Source of the DNA: Stramonita haemastoma
Lineage: Eukaryota; Mollusca; Gastropoda; Neogastropoda; Muricidae
NCBI GenBank assembly: GCA_030674155.1
Contig: CM060327.1
Span: 16,557,302-16,621,301 of the forward strand
DNA: 64,000 bases
Direction of reading: 5' to 3'
Below, in pieces: positions 10,863 to 21,112 of this stretch (the stretch's first letter is position 1; each line of letters begins with the position of its first letter). The position numbers were made by a program, and so were the translations under genes. A model generated the notes under the pieces. The model saw nothing but the letters and a program-made list of their open reading frames with translations. It made no database searches and had not been told where the DNA came from.

Positions 10863-11700
10863 TTCTCCCCTTTGCCCTCATCCCCCTTCCTATCCTTGTT
10901 CTTGTTTGTATTTTGATTCTTTATTTTCTCATTAAGGTGTTGTTAAGAGCATAAATGGCAATGACAGCATCATAGCTGCTTTGGTAACTGTGGCAGCAGC
11001 CGCGAAACAGTGCGTGCCTTAACACCGGTTATTACGTGGCAGCAATAGGACTAGTTGGTGCTGCACTACTACCACCATCGCTGTCGGTACCATCATGGGA
11101 CTGGTGCCTGAATATAATAATTATCATTCATCTGCAGTGTCCACGCCAAATTTCGTGTAACTGATATAGGTAATCGATTTATCATTATATCTCCGTTCTT
11201 TTGCGCTTGTATTGTCTCTTTCGATAGAACCAACAACGCTTATTTAACGTAACAATTATGTCATCGGTTTGTTTGTAAATTCTTGATTGTATTGAATAAG
11301 CAAAGCGTTTTCTTCTTTTCCATCAAGCCACCCAAGCGAAATAGCTGACATAGAGCTAGGATTGTCTTCATTTGTAAAAATAAAATTTTAAAAATGCTGC
11401 TTTTAATCACCCGGGTAAACTAGATAGTCTGCGTACAGACAACAGCCATTATAGTTTCCGCCAGACAGAGAATCACGGACAGGAACAGAAAGTGTACAAG
11501 TCCCCAATGACCCTGAGAAACACTGAACCTGATTGGTTGAGAGGAGGATAATTGACAGCTCTCGTGTAGTCAACTTCAAAGACCAGTTCTGTTCCAGGAA
11601 GCGTTTCCTGGCCTTTACCGAGGATAACCGGTTTGTAAATGTTTGGGTTAGTGTGGGTTCAGCGGATTTCTACTTTGCGTTTCCTGCATGTTCAGATTTG
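10863..11700. other. No supported feature
   Basis: Mixed unique sequence. At 11515-11575 the phrase 'cctgattggttgagagga' resembles 'acatgattggatgggagga' at 12640-12660, a possible shared short repeat, but too brief to annotate separately. Confidence 0.45.
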
Positions 11701-11707
11701 TATTGAT

Positions 11708-11710
<3 letters not shown>

Positions 11711-11786
<76 letters not shown>

Positions 11787-11947
11787 AAGGAAGAAGAAGG
11801 AAGGAAGGAAGGAAGGAAGGAAGGAATGAAGGAAAGAAGGAAGGAAGGAAGGAAAGAAGGAAGGAAGGAAGGAAAGAAGGAAGGAAGGAACGAAGGAAGG
11901 AAGGAAGGAAGGAAGGAAGGAAGGAAGGAAGGAAGGAAGGAAGGAAG
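11711..11947. repeat. (CT)n followed by (AAGG)n
   Basis: 74 bp of CT, then about 160 bp of GGAA/AAGG tetramers with isolated ATG, AAAG and CGAA variants. The strand switches from all-pyrimidine to all-purine at 11784. Confidence 0.97.
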
Positions 11948-12344
11948 GGGAAGTACCTTTACCCTGCTGTTCACATGGGGAAAAGTGAAACATTACAATC
12001 ACAGTTCTTATACTTAAACAGTCACTGTATTTCTTGCTAGATATTATTTTTACCTGATCTGTGTTGTCTTTGTTGTTTATCGTTGTTGCAGACATATTAT
12101 GTTGTAGTAGTTAGTGTTGATTGCAGTGGTGCTTGTGATGGTGATAGGCAGCTGATGAGAAAAGTAAAGCAGTCATAAGAATACTATGAACAATTATTCT
12201 ATCCTACAAACAATAATATTCTATAAGTTTACTTTCTTATCCAAACGATCGGCATGGTGTGCAGACTATGATTTTCTTTTTCTACGTCTTTGCATATGCC
12301 ATCAATAAAAACAGAAGAAACGGTAGATCAGTCTGACTTTTAAC

Positions 12345-12585
12345 ACTAACACACACATCCATTGGTAGAGAAATTATGCAAAACAGGCATGGACTCTGAC
12401 CTTCCGACAAACACACACATCCATTGGTTGAGCAGTTATGCAAAACAGGCATGAGCTCTAACCTTCAGACTAACACACACATCCATTGGTTGAGCAGTTA
12501 TGCAAAATAGGCATGGACTCTGACCTTCAGACTAACATACACATCTATCGCTTGAGCAGTTATGCAAAACAGGCATGGACTCTAC
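12345..12585. repeat. Minisatellite, ~62-64 bp x4
   Basis: Four tandem units holding 'cacacatccattggttgagc', 'agttatgcaaaacaggcatg' and 'gactctgaccttcagac'. The second and third copies are closest; the first and last carry more changes. The last copy runs out at the word 'actgcc'. From 11948 to 12344 no supported feature. Confidence 0.93.
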
Positions 12586-12859
12586 TGCCAGGCAAGGAAC
12601 AGGATATCCACAGCCCTGCCATCAGTGTCAGAGACAATGAACATGATTGGATGGGAGGAAGAGAATTGTCACCCATCATCCAATCATCTTCTTTCTTCTG
12701 AGAGCTTTCTGGATTGAAAGGCCACCTTGGTTTGTTTGGTTGATTAATATTTTACATCATCAATCGTCTCCATGCTCTTCTGTGCATTATTGATGCATCA
12801 GTTTCTTTTTGTGGGCTTATGTTATCGCTTTGCATTTGGAACCGTTGGTCAGATGACTG

Positions 12860-12985
12860 GTTGATTGCTTTTGATTGATTGGTTAGTTGGTTGATTGGTT
12901 GGTTGGTTTGCTCATTCATTAGCTAGATGGCTGGTTGGCTGGTTGGCTGAATGGTTGGCTGGCTGGTTGGTTGCTGGTTTAGACC
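12860..12985. repeat. Degenerate (TTGG)n repeat
   Basis: ggttggttggctgg-type units on a TTG/GCTGG theme. The tryptophan-rich frame across it is translated repeat. Confidence 0.75.
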
Positions 12986-13035
12986 TATCTATTGATTTTA
13001 TCATGCTGTCATCCATTGAGTTCAGTTTGACATGT

Positions 13036-13140
13036 ACATACAAGTTTTGTGTAAAGATATTCATAGATGATTATTCTCACGTTGTCAATTTACAAGTTTT
13101 GTGTAAAGATATTCATAGATGATTATTCTCACGTTGTCAG
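13036..13140. repeat. 52-bp direct duplication
   Basis: Two adjacent, essentially identical units beginning 'acaagttttgtgtaaagata' and ending 'ctcacgttgtca'. Near-perfect identity suggests a recent tandem duplication. Confidence 0.93.
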
Positions 13141-13544
13141 TTTTGTGGGGTTTTTTTTTGTACAGCCGTACCTAGTCTACTGATATGCTTTTCGCTGTAA
13201 AGGGTTTTTTGTGTTAAATGCAACATTTGAGGAATACTGTACACATTAGATATGTAGCAATTGCCCCTTCGTTCAAAATGGTTATAAACAAAATTTTATT
13301 TCATGAAACAAATCGGAGGTGCACTAGAAATAAAGTAAGCAATTACAATAACGCCAGTTATAGACGAACAGATTTAGGAAGACTATTTACATGTAAACCT
13401 TCAACTATATGGCACTTTTTTCAATCTGCAGTGGTATGAAATGCCATACTATTTTTTTCCATTTAAAACTCGCAGCTGAAGCTACGGAATCTGTGTTGTG
13501 GTATGTATATCCTGATACACTGTTTACATGCTTACTGATTTTTT

Positions 13545-13615
13545 AATGTATGGCCTGTAACATGCCTGAATTTCTCTGTCTTTGAGATAGTAAAGTATTT
13601 GAATTTGAATTTTAA
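13545..13615 (+). mobile_element. Possible LINE 3' end
   Basis: 'tctttgagatagtaaagtat' followed by repeated 'ttgaattt' resembles the 3' ends of non-LTR retrotransposons, which finish in short tandem units. No reverse transcriptase was seen upstream, so this is weak. Confidence 0.3.
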
Positions 13616-13839
13616 TACTCCAGTCAGCAGACAGTCAGCAATAACCTGTTCACAGTTAATATACTTCTGACTTTGCTTCAATATGTTGCGTTTCATAAAG
13701 TATCTTTTTAAACAGCTTAATCTGAAGAAAACTAATACGTAGCTCTATTCAAATATCATATCACCTTTGTTTTTGTCGTCAATCAAAATGTTCATCATGG
13801 CTATCCGCCATGGCAGAGGTGTCATTGTATTCATTTTAT

Positions 13840-14232
13840 TTTTTATTTATACAATTTTAGGTCACGACAGATTTTCTACGTGAAGTTCGGGCTGTTCTTC
13901 CCTGGAGAGCGCGTAGCCACAAGAGCAGCGCTATCCATAATTCTTTTTTCTTTTCCCATCTGCACGTGAATGTTTTTCCCTATCCAAGTGGCTGTTTTCT
14001 TCAGATTTTTTTTCAGGGAAAACTCTCTTGTTACCGTGGGTCCTTTTACGTGTGTTAGATAATTTTTGTGTAACACACGGGATCACGATTTATTTTCTCA
14101 TCCAAAAGACTAGCCACCAGACCATCAATCATGATTTAATGGCTAGGGTAAAAGCTTTGTACCCAAACGGGGATGGAACCACCTCACACTGCTAACCGGG
14201 CTTTTTGGTTCCTAGGCAGGCATGTTACCTCT
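13840..14232 (-). mobile_element. SINE family B, near full length
   Basis: Minus-strand order: degenerate head ending near 14230, 'tttgggtacaaagc'-type segment, central core near 14070-14105, 'gtaaaaggacccac'-like block, 'gccacttggatag', and a tail with 'gtcgtgacctaaaat'. Matches 42416-42830 block for block at lower identity. Confidence 0.85.
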
Positions 14233-14234
14233 AG

Positions 14235-14330
14235 AACACCGATAGGTTCCAGACTAGAAGTCTGTGGGTTCAAACCCCAGAAAAGTCTTAGGGTCTCCTC
14301 AGACTCCGACTGGCTTCTGCTCAGAGTGAG
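14235..14330 (+). mobile_element. tRNA-like SINE remnant
   Basis: Shows 'agaagtctgtgggttcaaac' with a good B-box-like core, but no convincing A box or acceptor stem. Probably a decayed SINE head; family unknown. From 14331 to 15255 no further supported feature. Confidence 0.35.
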
Positions 14331-15255
14331 TTTTCTGTGAGCTCTTTAGAAAGATACAGGAGAATGGACCCAAAAGGTAAATAATAAAACAAGAAAGGGG
14401 TTACAGCAAGACAAGGAACAAGGCAGAAACAAAGAGAGGGACAGAAAGGAAGGAATTCCTAGCACAGGATTTTTTAGAAGATGGGATGATATTTATACTG
14501 ACATTCCCATGGGGAAATTATCGTTTGAAGTGCATGGGAAAACTCTGCATGCTGAAGTATCTATATGATCAAACTGAATATTGCATTATAAAATAAAAAA
14601 TTGCGCAAATAGCTTGCTGCTTGTCTTTATGCCATCGTTGCCTTCAACTTACCTGATGTGCTCTTTAGCGAAATACAGACAACAGATGTATGATAAGTAA
14701 CAAAAGATTATATGTTCTAGGTAAAACAAAGGCACCGACCCATCTTTTACAGGCTCTACTATCTGCCCCTACAGACATTCAACGAACATTGATTTGGCAA
14801 GCGAACTTTGCACCCACCCATTACCTACATGACTCCATTGGTCTTAGTCAAAGTGCAACACAAACAGGGTTGTGTGCCTTCACTTATTGAATCTTACAAA
14901 ACAGTCTGATTGAAAAGATTTGCAGAGGACCTAAGTGAGTACCCACGTTGAATCTAGGGCAAAGGTATTATAGTTAAAGTCCACGACTCCTCAATATTTG
15001 TTCAGATCTCGAAAACTTAACTCATATTCTAGCCTTTGAGATTTCCCAGCCACTGTTTGCTTTGACATGACTTTCACTTTTCTGTAAGTTTACCTTCCTT
15101 GCTCTTCTGTGTAGTGCTGATGAGGGACAAGACAGGCTGCCGTGTTGGCTGACAGAGCTTTGCTCCAGAGACCGCCACTGGTATTGTACTGTCTGAATGG
15201 AAACTTCCTCCTGCCACTTTCCTGTCTACTTGTAGTCCATATGTAGGGACAATGA

Positions 15256-15368
15256 CTGAAGTCTCGACAAGAGGGTAAGAAGACTAAAGTATGAACAAGA
15301 TTTGTTACGAAACTAAAGTTTGAACAAGATGGTAAGGAAACTAAAGTCTGGACAAGATAGTGAGAAGA
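15256..15368. repeat. Minisatellite, ~33 bp, ~3 copies
   Basis: Units like 'aaactaaagtttgaacaaga' plus 'tggtaagg', three-plus degenerate copies. Confidence 0.8.
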
Positions 15369-15374
15369 ACCAGC

Positions 15375-15645
15375 CGCCATGGCGCGGTGTTAAGCGTTGT
15401 TGCTAAGGGACTTTGAGAGTCGCGGGCCTAAATCCCATGATAGTCACAGGAATTTTAGCGGACTTCGGCCTGCTCCTACTTATAGTAAATTACCTTTGGG
15501 ATCGTTGTCAATACAATCGAGCTTCGTTCACTTTGAAGATGCGATTTTAGGAGTGTTGCTCAAACTACCTGTCCAATACTGCAGGTGTCTGTATCCCTGT
15601 GGTCCGATTGACTCCTGGATATATTATGATAGTAAGCATAGAATT
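15375..15645 (+). mobile_element. SINE family D, copy 1
   Basis: Begins with a tRNA-like head ('atggcgcggtgttaagcg' as A box, 'cgcgggcctaaatcccatg' as B box). Its body, 'gatgcgattttaggagtgtt', then 'gtgtctgtatccctgtggtc', then 'ctggatata', matches 27930-28045 in order. Confidence 0.65.
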
Positions 15646-15656
15646 AATCCATAAAA

Positions 15657-16000
15657 ATGTCAGTGACGCAGTCAACGTACCTGGACTTTCGTCACAGTTT
15701 AAATACCATCTTCATAAGACCCATTATTTTGTCGTTAAAACATGTCTCTGACACAGTCATAATTATTTCTAACATTCGTATCATCATCCCAATCAAACCA
15801 ATCATTATGCCCCCTAAAAAAAGCATTTCTCTGATGCAGTCACGGTTCTACCCTAACCTTCCTAGAATGTGTATCACCATCTTTATAATACCAATACTTA
15901 AGCCATAAATCATGTCACTGATGTGGTCAAATACTACCTTAAAGTACAATTTTCCCAATATTTCCATGATCATCCTCATTAGACTAGTGATTGTGCCGTG
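15657..16000. repeat. Minisatellite, ~85 bp x4, old
   Basis: The phrase 'tgtcactgatgcagtca' recurs at about 15658, 15742, 15826 and 15912 (spacing 84-86 bp), with 'accatctttataa...cca' between. Identity between units is modest, so it is an old array. Confidence 0.8.
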
Positions 16001-16224
16001 AAATTAAGACTCTGGTTGGTGCCTCTGTTGCAGCAGTCTCATGATAATCAGTGCGTTAGCTTCCAGACTGCCTGCATACGTTCTGGTAATTGCCGGGGAT
16101 TACAAAGAAAATTTTTAAAGGAACAAAGAGTTGAAAACTCACCCAGGGTAGGGGTTTAACCCAGTACGATTCCTCAGTCAAGCTGCCATTGCTGCTGATA
16201 TCTTCGAATCTTATTCAAGAGAGT

Positions 16225-16480
16225 TTTTGCTCTGGAGTTAACATCAGTGCCGACATCACTCCCCCTAAACTCTTTTTGATGATACTATAAACCTGGGTCC
16301 CGTGTTAACACACGCAGAATATCTTGCGCACAAGGTAAAAACCGTTCCGCTTTTTGGAATCGTAGGCCATTGTGTGCGAATGGGAACGGATTACAAAATT
16401 TCTAAAACTGCGTACACACGGGGACTGGATGTAAAAAAAATCACACGAAAGCTTATTACATTATCCTTGAAATAAAATGG
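16225..16480 (+). mobile_element. SINE family A, head degraded
   Basis: 'ctctggagttaacatcagtg', 'gatactataaacctgggtcc', 'gtaggccattgtgtgcgaat', 'cgtacacacggggactggat', then the 'attatccttgaaataaaatg' tail. Possible head remnant upstream around 16130-16200. Confidence 0.88.
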
Positions 16481-16704
16481 AAAAAAGAAGAAAATCTGAA
16501 AGGTAATCAGCTGTATACCATCAGATCACAGCAGGCAGGGAGCTACGTGTCAATGTCTCCCCTAGCTGCTGGCCTGACAGTGTATAAAAATTGATATCTG
16601 TATATAGACAGAAATGGGATTTAGAGAAAGTCGGTTGCACTCCATTTTTCAGGCTGCGTGCTGTGGGCATGTCAGACCTGGCTGATTACCCTGCCTCTGT
16701 GTGT

Positions 16705-16785
16705 TTATGCGCGTGCGCGCGCGCGCGTGCGCGCGTGTGTGTCTGTAAATTGTGTGTGTGTGTGTGTAAATGTGTGTGTGCCTGC
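16705..16785. repeat. Alternating GC/GT repeat
   Basis: gcgcgtgcgcgcgcgcgcgt followed by short GT runs; alternating purine-pyrimidine. 16786-17250 has no supported feature. Confidence 0.9.
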
Positions 16786-17249
16786 CTTTGTGCTAATATA
16801 TTACTAGAACCTAATTCTAGCAGCCACTCATCTAAAATGCATTGATCAAAATTCACCATCAAGTGCTGATTAAACTCGAAGACGCCAGCCATTAGTACCA
16901 ATAACGCAATATTATCACAGCGCCCAGTCTCGGGAGAGAAATAATTATCAGCTGACAGATTTGTCTTGTTCTCCCCTTGCGCTGGTGGCAGCCTAATGAT
17001 AGGCCTTGCAGTGCTGATCTCTATTAGCCTTTCATGAGAAAACAGCTTTTGCAGATTTCATTTTGCTGCCCGTCTTCTGTGATAGTCTTGTTCTGATGTT
17101 CTTACACCGCTCATTTCAAATTCTCGCCCAAGCCCATTGCCTGATTTGTTATGTCGCATCCTCTGGCATAGAAGTCCATAGGGAACGCATCATTTTAAGA
17201 CAACACTCAGAATCGAATTAGTAAAACGGATGAAGCACATAACAATTAT

Positions 17250-17408
17250 GTCGTCAAAATATTCCGATTGAGCCCATAGCAAACTCACTCTGGGTAGGAA
17301 CTGGGCTGAGTCCAAAAATGTCCTATCAGTCTTATGGGATTTGAACCTGCCACCTTCCAGTCTGAAACCCAAGGCGCTGAACACTGAACCAAGGTGGCTG
17401 GTTAGCTT
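17250..17408 (-). mobile_element. tRNA-headed SINE, family uncertain
   Basis: On the minus strand 'ccaccttggttcagtgttca' forms an A-box-like start and 'caggttcaaatcccataag' a B box, about 40 nt apart. The downstream body ends near 17255 ('gtttgctatgggctcaat'), resembling 'atttgctttgggctcat' of the 27860 copy, so possibly family D. Confidence 0.6.
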
Positions 17409-17727
17409 TTGAAAACTGAACAAACTGCCTTGGGTAGAGGCAAAACTGCTGTAATTTGCTTGTGTAAAGGAATTAATTTGCAAAGAGTTTTTTGAGATAA
17501 TAACGTACTGATCTTAAAAGTATCTTCTTGTTTTTTATTGTTACTGTTGATAAAAGGTAATATATGATCAAGAACGTGCAACGTAAGACGGTATTCATTT
17601 TTTCTTATTATCAAACTATCCTGTTCTATCTTTTTACCTTATCTTTAGCTGCAGACTGTTCTGGCATCATCTATTTTATTTTACAGCGTGGTTGTATGAT
17701 CTTAGACTATCCTCTTTTCTCTTACTC

Positions 17728-17730
17728 TTC

Positions 17731-17823
<93 letters not shown>
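17728..17823. repeat. (CT)n microsatellite
   Basis: About 95 bp of CT with one CG and one CAT interruption. 17409-17727 and 17824-18150 show no supported feature. Confidence 0.97.
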
Positions 17824-17825
<2 letters not shown>

Positions 17826-18150
17826 AGTGAGGTAATGGCGCCAGCACAGGTTTATCGCCTGGTCTAAGCCGTTTATAACGGCTGCTGTGTCTGCTTCAAG
17901 GCTATAAAAAGAACAAGGAATATCTCTCAATCATCTTTATGTCTCTATCCCCCTCCCCTCCTGTATCTGCCCTGATAAGTTGGGTACAGCAGAATGGGGC
18001 CAGGGTCAGTGTTTGTCCCTGTTCCATCCCCTTCAGAGACTGCTTCCTGTTTCCTGTCACCTGACTCCATGGCTGATTGAGTAAGGTGGGATGTGTTTCA
18101 CAGGAGTGCTGCCTCTTTTTGTTTGCCGATGTCTTTTCTGGTATTCTCTG

Positions 18151-18410
18151 CTGTACTGTACTGTACTGTACTGTACTGTACTGTACTGTACTGTACTGTA
18201 CTGTACTGTACTGTACTGTACTGTACTGTACTGTACTGTACTGTACTGTACTGTACTGTACTGTACTGTACTGTACTGTACCGTGCTGTGCCGTGCCGTG
18301 CCGTGCCGTGCTGTTCTGTACTGTGCTGTGCTGTACTGTACTGTACTGTACTGTACTGTACTGTACTGTACTGTACTGTACTGTACTGTACTGTACTGTA
18401 CTGTACTGTG
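18151..18410. repeat. (CTGTA)n pentanucleotide, 52 units
   Basis: Perfect 'ctgta' over most of 260 bp, with a variant block at about 18280-18330 using 'ccgtg', 'ctgtg' and 'ctgtt'. The five codons of this pentamer contain no stop in any of six frames, which is why frames of 106-123 residues appear on both strands; they are not genes. Confidence 0.98.
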
Positions 18411-18602
18411 ATACATAATTATTGGCAAGCTATGACCAGTATCTAGTTCATAGTGTTTCTGCCTTAGTATGTTAAGTAGGGCTCTGTGTACTTATATTTA
18501 GAGATGCTTCTTTTTATTTACATACCAGGCTTGGTGTTTAGGTTTTGGCTGTTGTTCTTTTTGTGTGTATGTTTCTAGTTGTTGGTACTGTTGTTGTTGT
18601 CG

Positions 18603-18603
<1 letters not shown>

Positions 18604-18648
<45 letters not shown>
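18604..18648. repeat. (GT)n microsatellite
   Basis: Short pure GT run. Confidence 0.95.
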
Positions 18649-18650
<2 letters not shown>

Positions 18651-18699
18651 ATGTTTGTGTTGTGTATGTGTGTGTTTGAGTGAGTGCACACTACTATAT

Positions 18700-20375
18700 C
18701 ACTATTTTTTTTGGAATATCAAAATAATGATAACTGTGTAATAATGTGTAGAACATTTATGAATTTAACATCCATTGATAGCAGATGATAGCAAAATCAG
18801 GGAAAAAAACTGTTAAAACTTAAGGCACGCTGATATACAAGCCAAAGATATTATGTAAGGTGATTTACAGTGGCTATAAAATCATAACAATAGGGGGTAG
18901 GTTGTTTGCATTATGGTTATTGATAATGAAAAAGTAATGATAGTTCTGAAACAAATCTAGCTAGGCTTGAAATTAAGTCATGGTGCTTTACTCTGTTCGC
19001 CTGTTGGCCATTTTTCAGCATCAATCAAGCTCAGAAATTGCAGAAAATGTGCAGTTAACAAGATTAATTTGGATGTTGCACATTTCCCAGCTTAACACCA
19101 TTGGGATTACCCACACTGAACATCTCCTGACTCACTCACTCAGGGTACACCTACCCCTCCCTAAATTTCTACACTTATGTGCAAAGGTAGAACAAAGCTA
19201 AAGTGCCAAAGATGAGATCTCTTGACCAAATCATTTGAATACTTTAGAACAGCAGACATGTAAACAATTCCTAAAAATGATTACTTTCATCAAGAATTTC
19301 TTCTACAGAAAACCGATAACAGGAACGGCATTAAAACAGTTGCAGCAAATACACAGGAGGAACTGCCATCCTTTGCTGTGCATGGATGCCAGTGACTATT
19401 GCAACTGCAATAGTAAAATTTTATTGAAGCATATATTCGACAACATCAGGCTTGAAAAGACATCAAAGTTGAATCTGACACAGAAACACAGTTTTCAGGA
19501 AGTTCATACTACACCTTAATAATATGTATAAGTGTATATCAGTCAGCCAGAATAAACATTGCCCCAGTTCTCTTGCTCTTAGGGTACCCCAGGGTACTGA
19601 GTTATTTACTGTGTTTTCCCATCCACTCGTGTGATGATTTTGTTGCTGCAAATGGTTCCTCTTTGTGAACTGTGGTCTGACTGTCCCCCTGAGGGAAGCA
19701 TGCCCTGCAGTAGGGAGCCATGCATGTCTTTGTTTTTATTGTTTTTCTCTTTGCTTGAATAACGGTTTGGTAACTAGAGATTACCACTATCTATGCTGGT
19801 TTTTTTTCTTGTTGGCCTGAATCTCTTCATGTATGCTTAATCCTGTTCTCACACCACTTCACATTTAATCTTTTTCAAAAGAACAGCATCTGCATACAGC
19901 TAATGCTTTCACCTATATGTAAAAAGTCCAGTTCTCATAAGAATGCTAGTAGGAGATCATTGTTATTTTTCAGACCATTAGCTCTTCAAATGTGTGGTGT
20001 TGTTTAACATCTATTTCGAATTCACAAACAGTCCATATGTTATACCTTTCTGAATAACAAAATTTATCAATGTGGACTAAAAAGCTTAACATTCTTTCAT
20101 AGTCTCATTAAGATTCTTATTCTAATTAAGATTAACAACATCTGGCTTAAACTAATTCTGAATCAAACACCTATTGAAAACCAAGAACAAATCAGCTTAC
20201 AACAAGGTATTTGTAACACTGTTGAAAAGTGCACTGGTAATGTATTAATCGCTTCTTCAGACAAAATAATGATGGCAGTATCGCCACTCCCAGAGGCAAA
20301 TAAATCTTTGCTCATTCTGCAGTGATCAGTGAAGAACTGTGAAATGATCAACACACTAGGCTGTTTCAATATTCT
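18700..20375. other. No supported feature
   Basis: AT-rich, largely unique sequence. A 94-residue frame at 19235-19519 (+) has ordinary composition but no recognised motif and no clear splice context; I do not call it a gene. Confidence 0.45.
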
Positions 20376-20439
20376 GATATGTCCACACCCAAGTGAATAA
20401 GGGAGATAAGTCTGTCGGCTGGTGTTTTGCATCAGAATT

Positions 20440-20645
20440 TAGACACCGTGCTAAACAAGGGTTATTTGTGTTAATAGGGAATATTGTGCCTATTTGTAAT
20501 ATTTGGAAGAGTAGGCCACTGTGCCAGTGGGAACAGATGACAAAAATACAAAAACTGCATACACATGGGAACTGAATGTAAAACAAAAGCACTTGTGTGC
20601 TTATTTCATTATCATCGAAATAAAATAAATAAATAATAAATAATA
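20440..20645 (+). mobile_element. SINE family A, 3' half
   Basis: 'gagtaggccactgtgccagt', 'gggaacagatgacaaaaata', 'actgcatacacatgggaact', then 'attatcatcgaaataaaata' and an aataaataaata tail. The central core is lost or unrecognisable. Confidence 0.8.
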
Positions 20646-20699
20646 TGTTGTTCCAAAATATAGAGCAGGTTAATCGTTTGTGCGTCATATTCTACAAAA

Positions 20700-20855
20700 G
20701 TTAGCACACAGGGCCTTGAGTCATAACCTCATCTGAAGGATTTCTTGGTTGTGTAGTCAGTGATGGTAGCACCATGGGACAAATCCCCTTGAACTGATGT
20801 CATGGTGGTGGTTTGAACCAAGGTTTGTTTGTGGGTCATGAGCCTATCCTTTCAG
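20700..20855 (-). mobile_element. SINE family A/B head-side fragment
   Basis: Minus-strand fragment with a degenerate central core ('gagtcataacctcatctgaa' on +), an 'aactgatgtcatg' block and a decayed head. It abuts the LINE fragment at 20856. Confidence 0.45.
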
Positions 20856-21042
20856 CTTCATCTGCAACATGTTATAGCTTCTCTTGATGTTTTGGTGCCT
20901 GTGAGAGAGAAGGCTGATGTCATCTACAAAGTCCAGGTCTTCCAGCTGCTTCGTGAAGGTCCACTGTATGCCAGTTATCCTGCCTGTTGTGGCCTGTCAC
21001 ATTATTCCCTCAATCACCAACAGGAAGATGGTGGGTGTTGGT
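20856..21042 (-). pseudogene. Non-LTR (LINE) reverse transcriptase fragment
   Basis: Minus-strand translation from about 21042 gives a colinear stretch with the motifs IFLLVIEGIM, then GIQWTFTKQLEDLDF, then VDDISLLSH and a following helix ending near NMLQMK. The pattern 'GIQW(T)...QLEDLDFADD' is typical of the palm domain around the catalytic Asp pair of LINE reverse transcriptases. Here the site reads FVDD, with both Asp kept. An in-frame TGA follows IM, where Arg is usual, so the piece cannot encode a working enzyme. Only about 60 residues remain. Family-level assignment was not possible by eye. Confidence 0.85.
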
Positions 21043-21053
21043 CTTTGCTAATT

Positions 21054-21112
21054 ATCAGGTTTCTGAGCTGTAAAGCAGGACCAACTTGACGTAAGTGTTG
21101 AAGATCGGATCC
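21054..21112 (-). pseudogene. LINE RT C-terminal fragment, displaced
   Basis: The minus strand encodes a short piece with IFNTYVKLVLLYSSET followed by a stop. In LINE proteins the equivalent phrase (IFN..V..VLLYGSE) lies downstream of the FADD site. Here, reading along the minus strand, it precedes the FVDD fragment, so the two pieces are in the wrong order. Confidence 0.7.
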
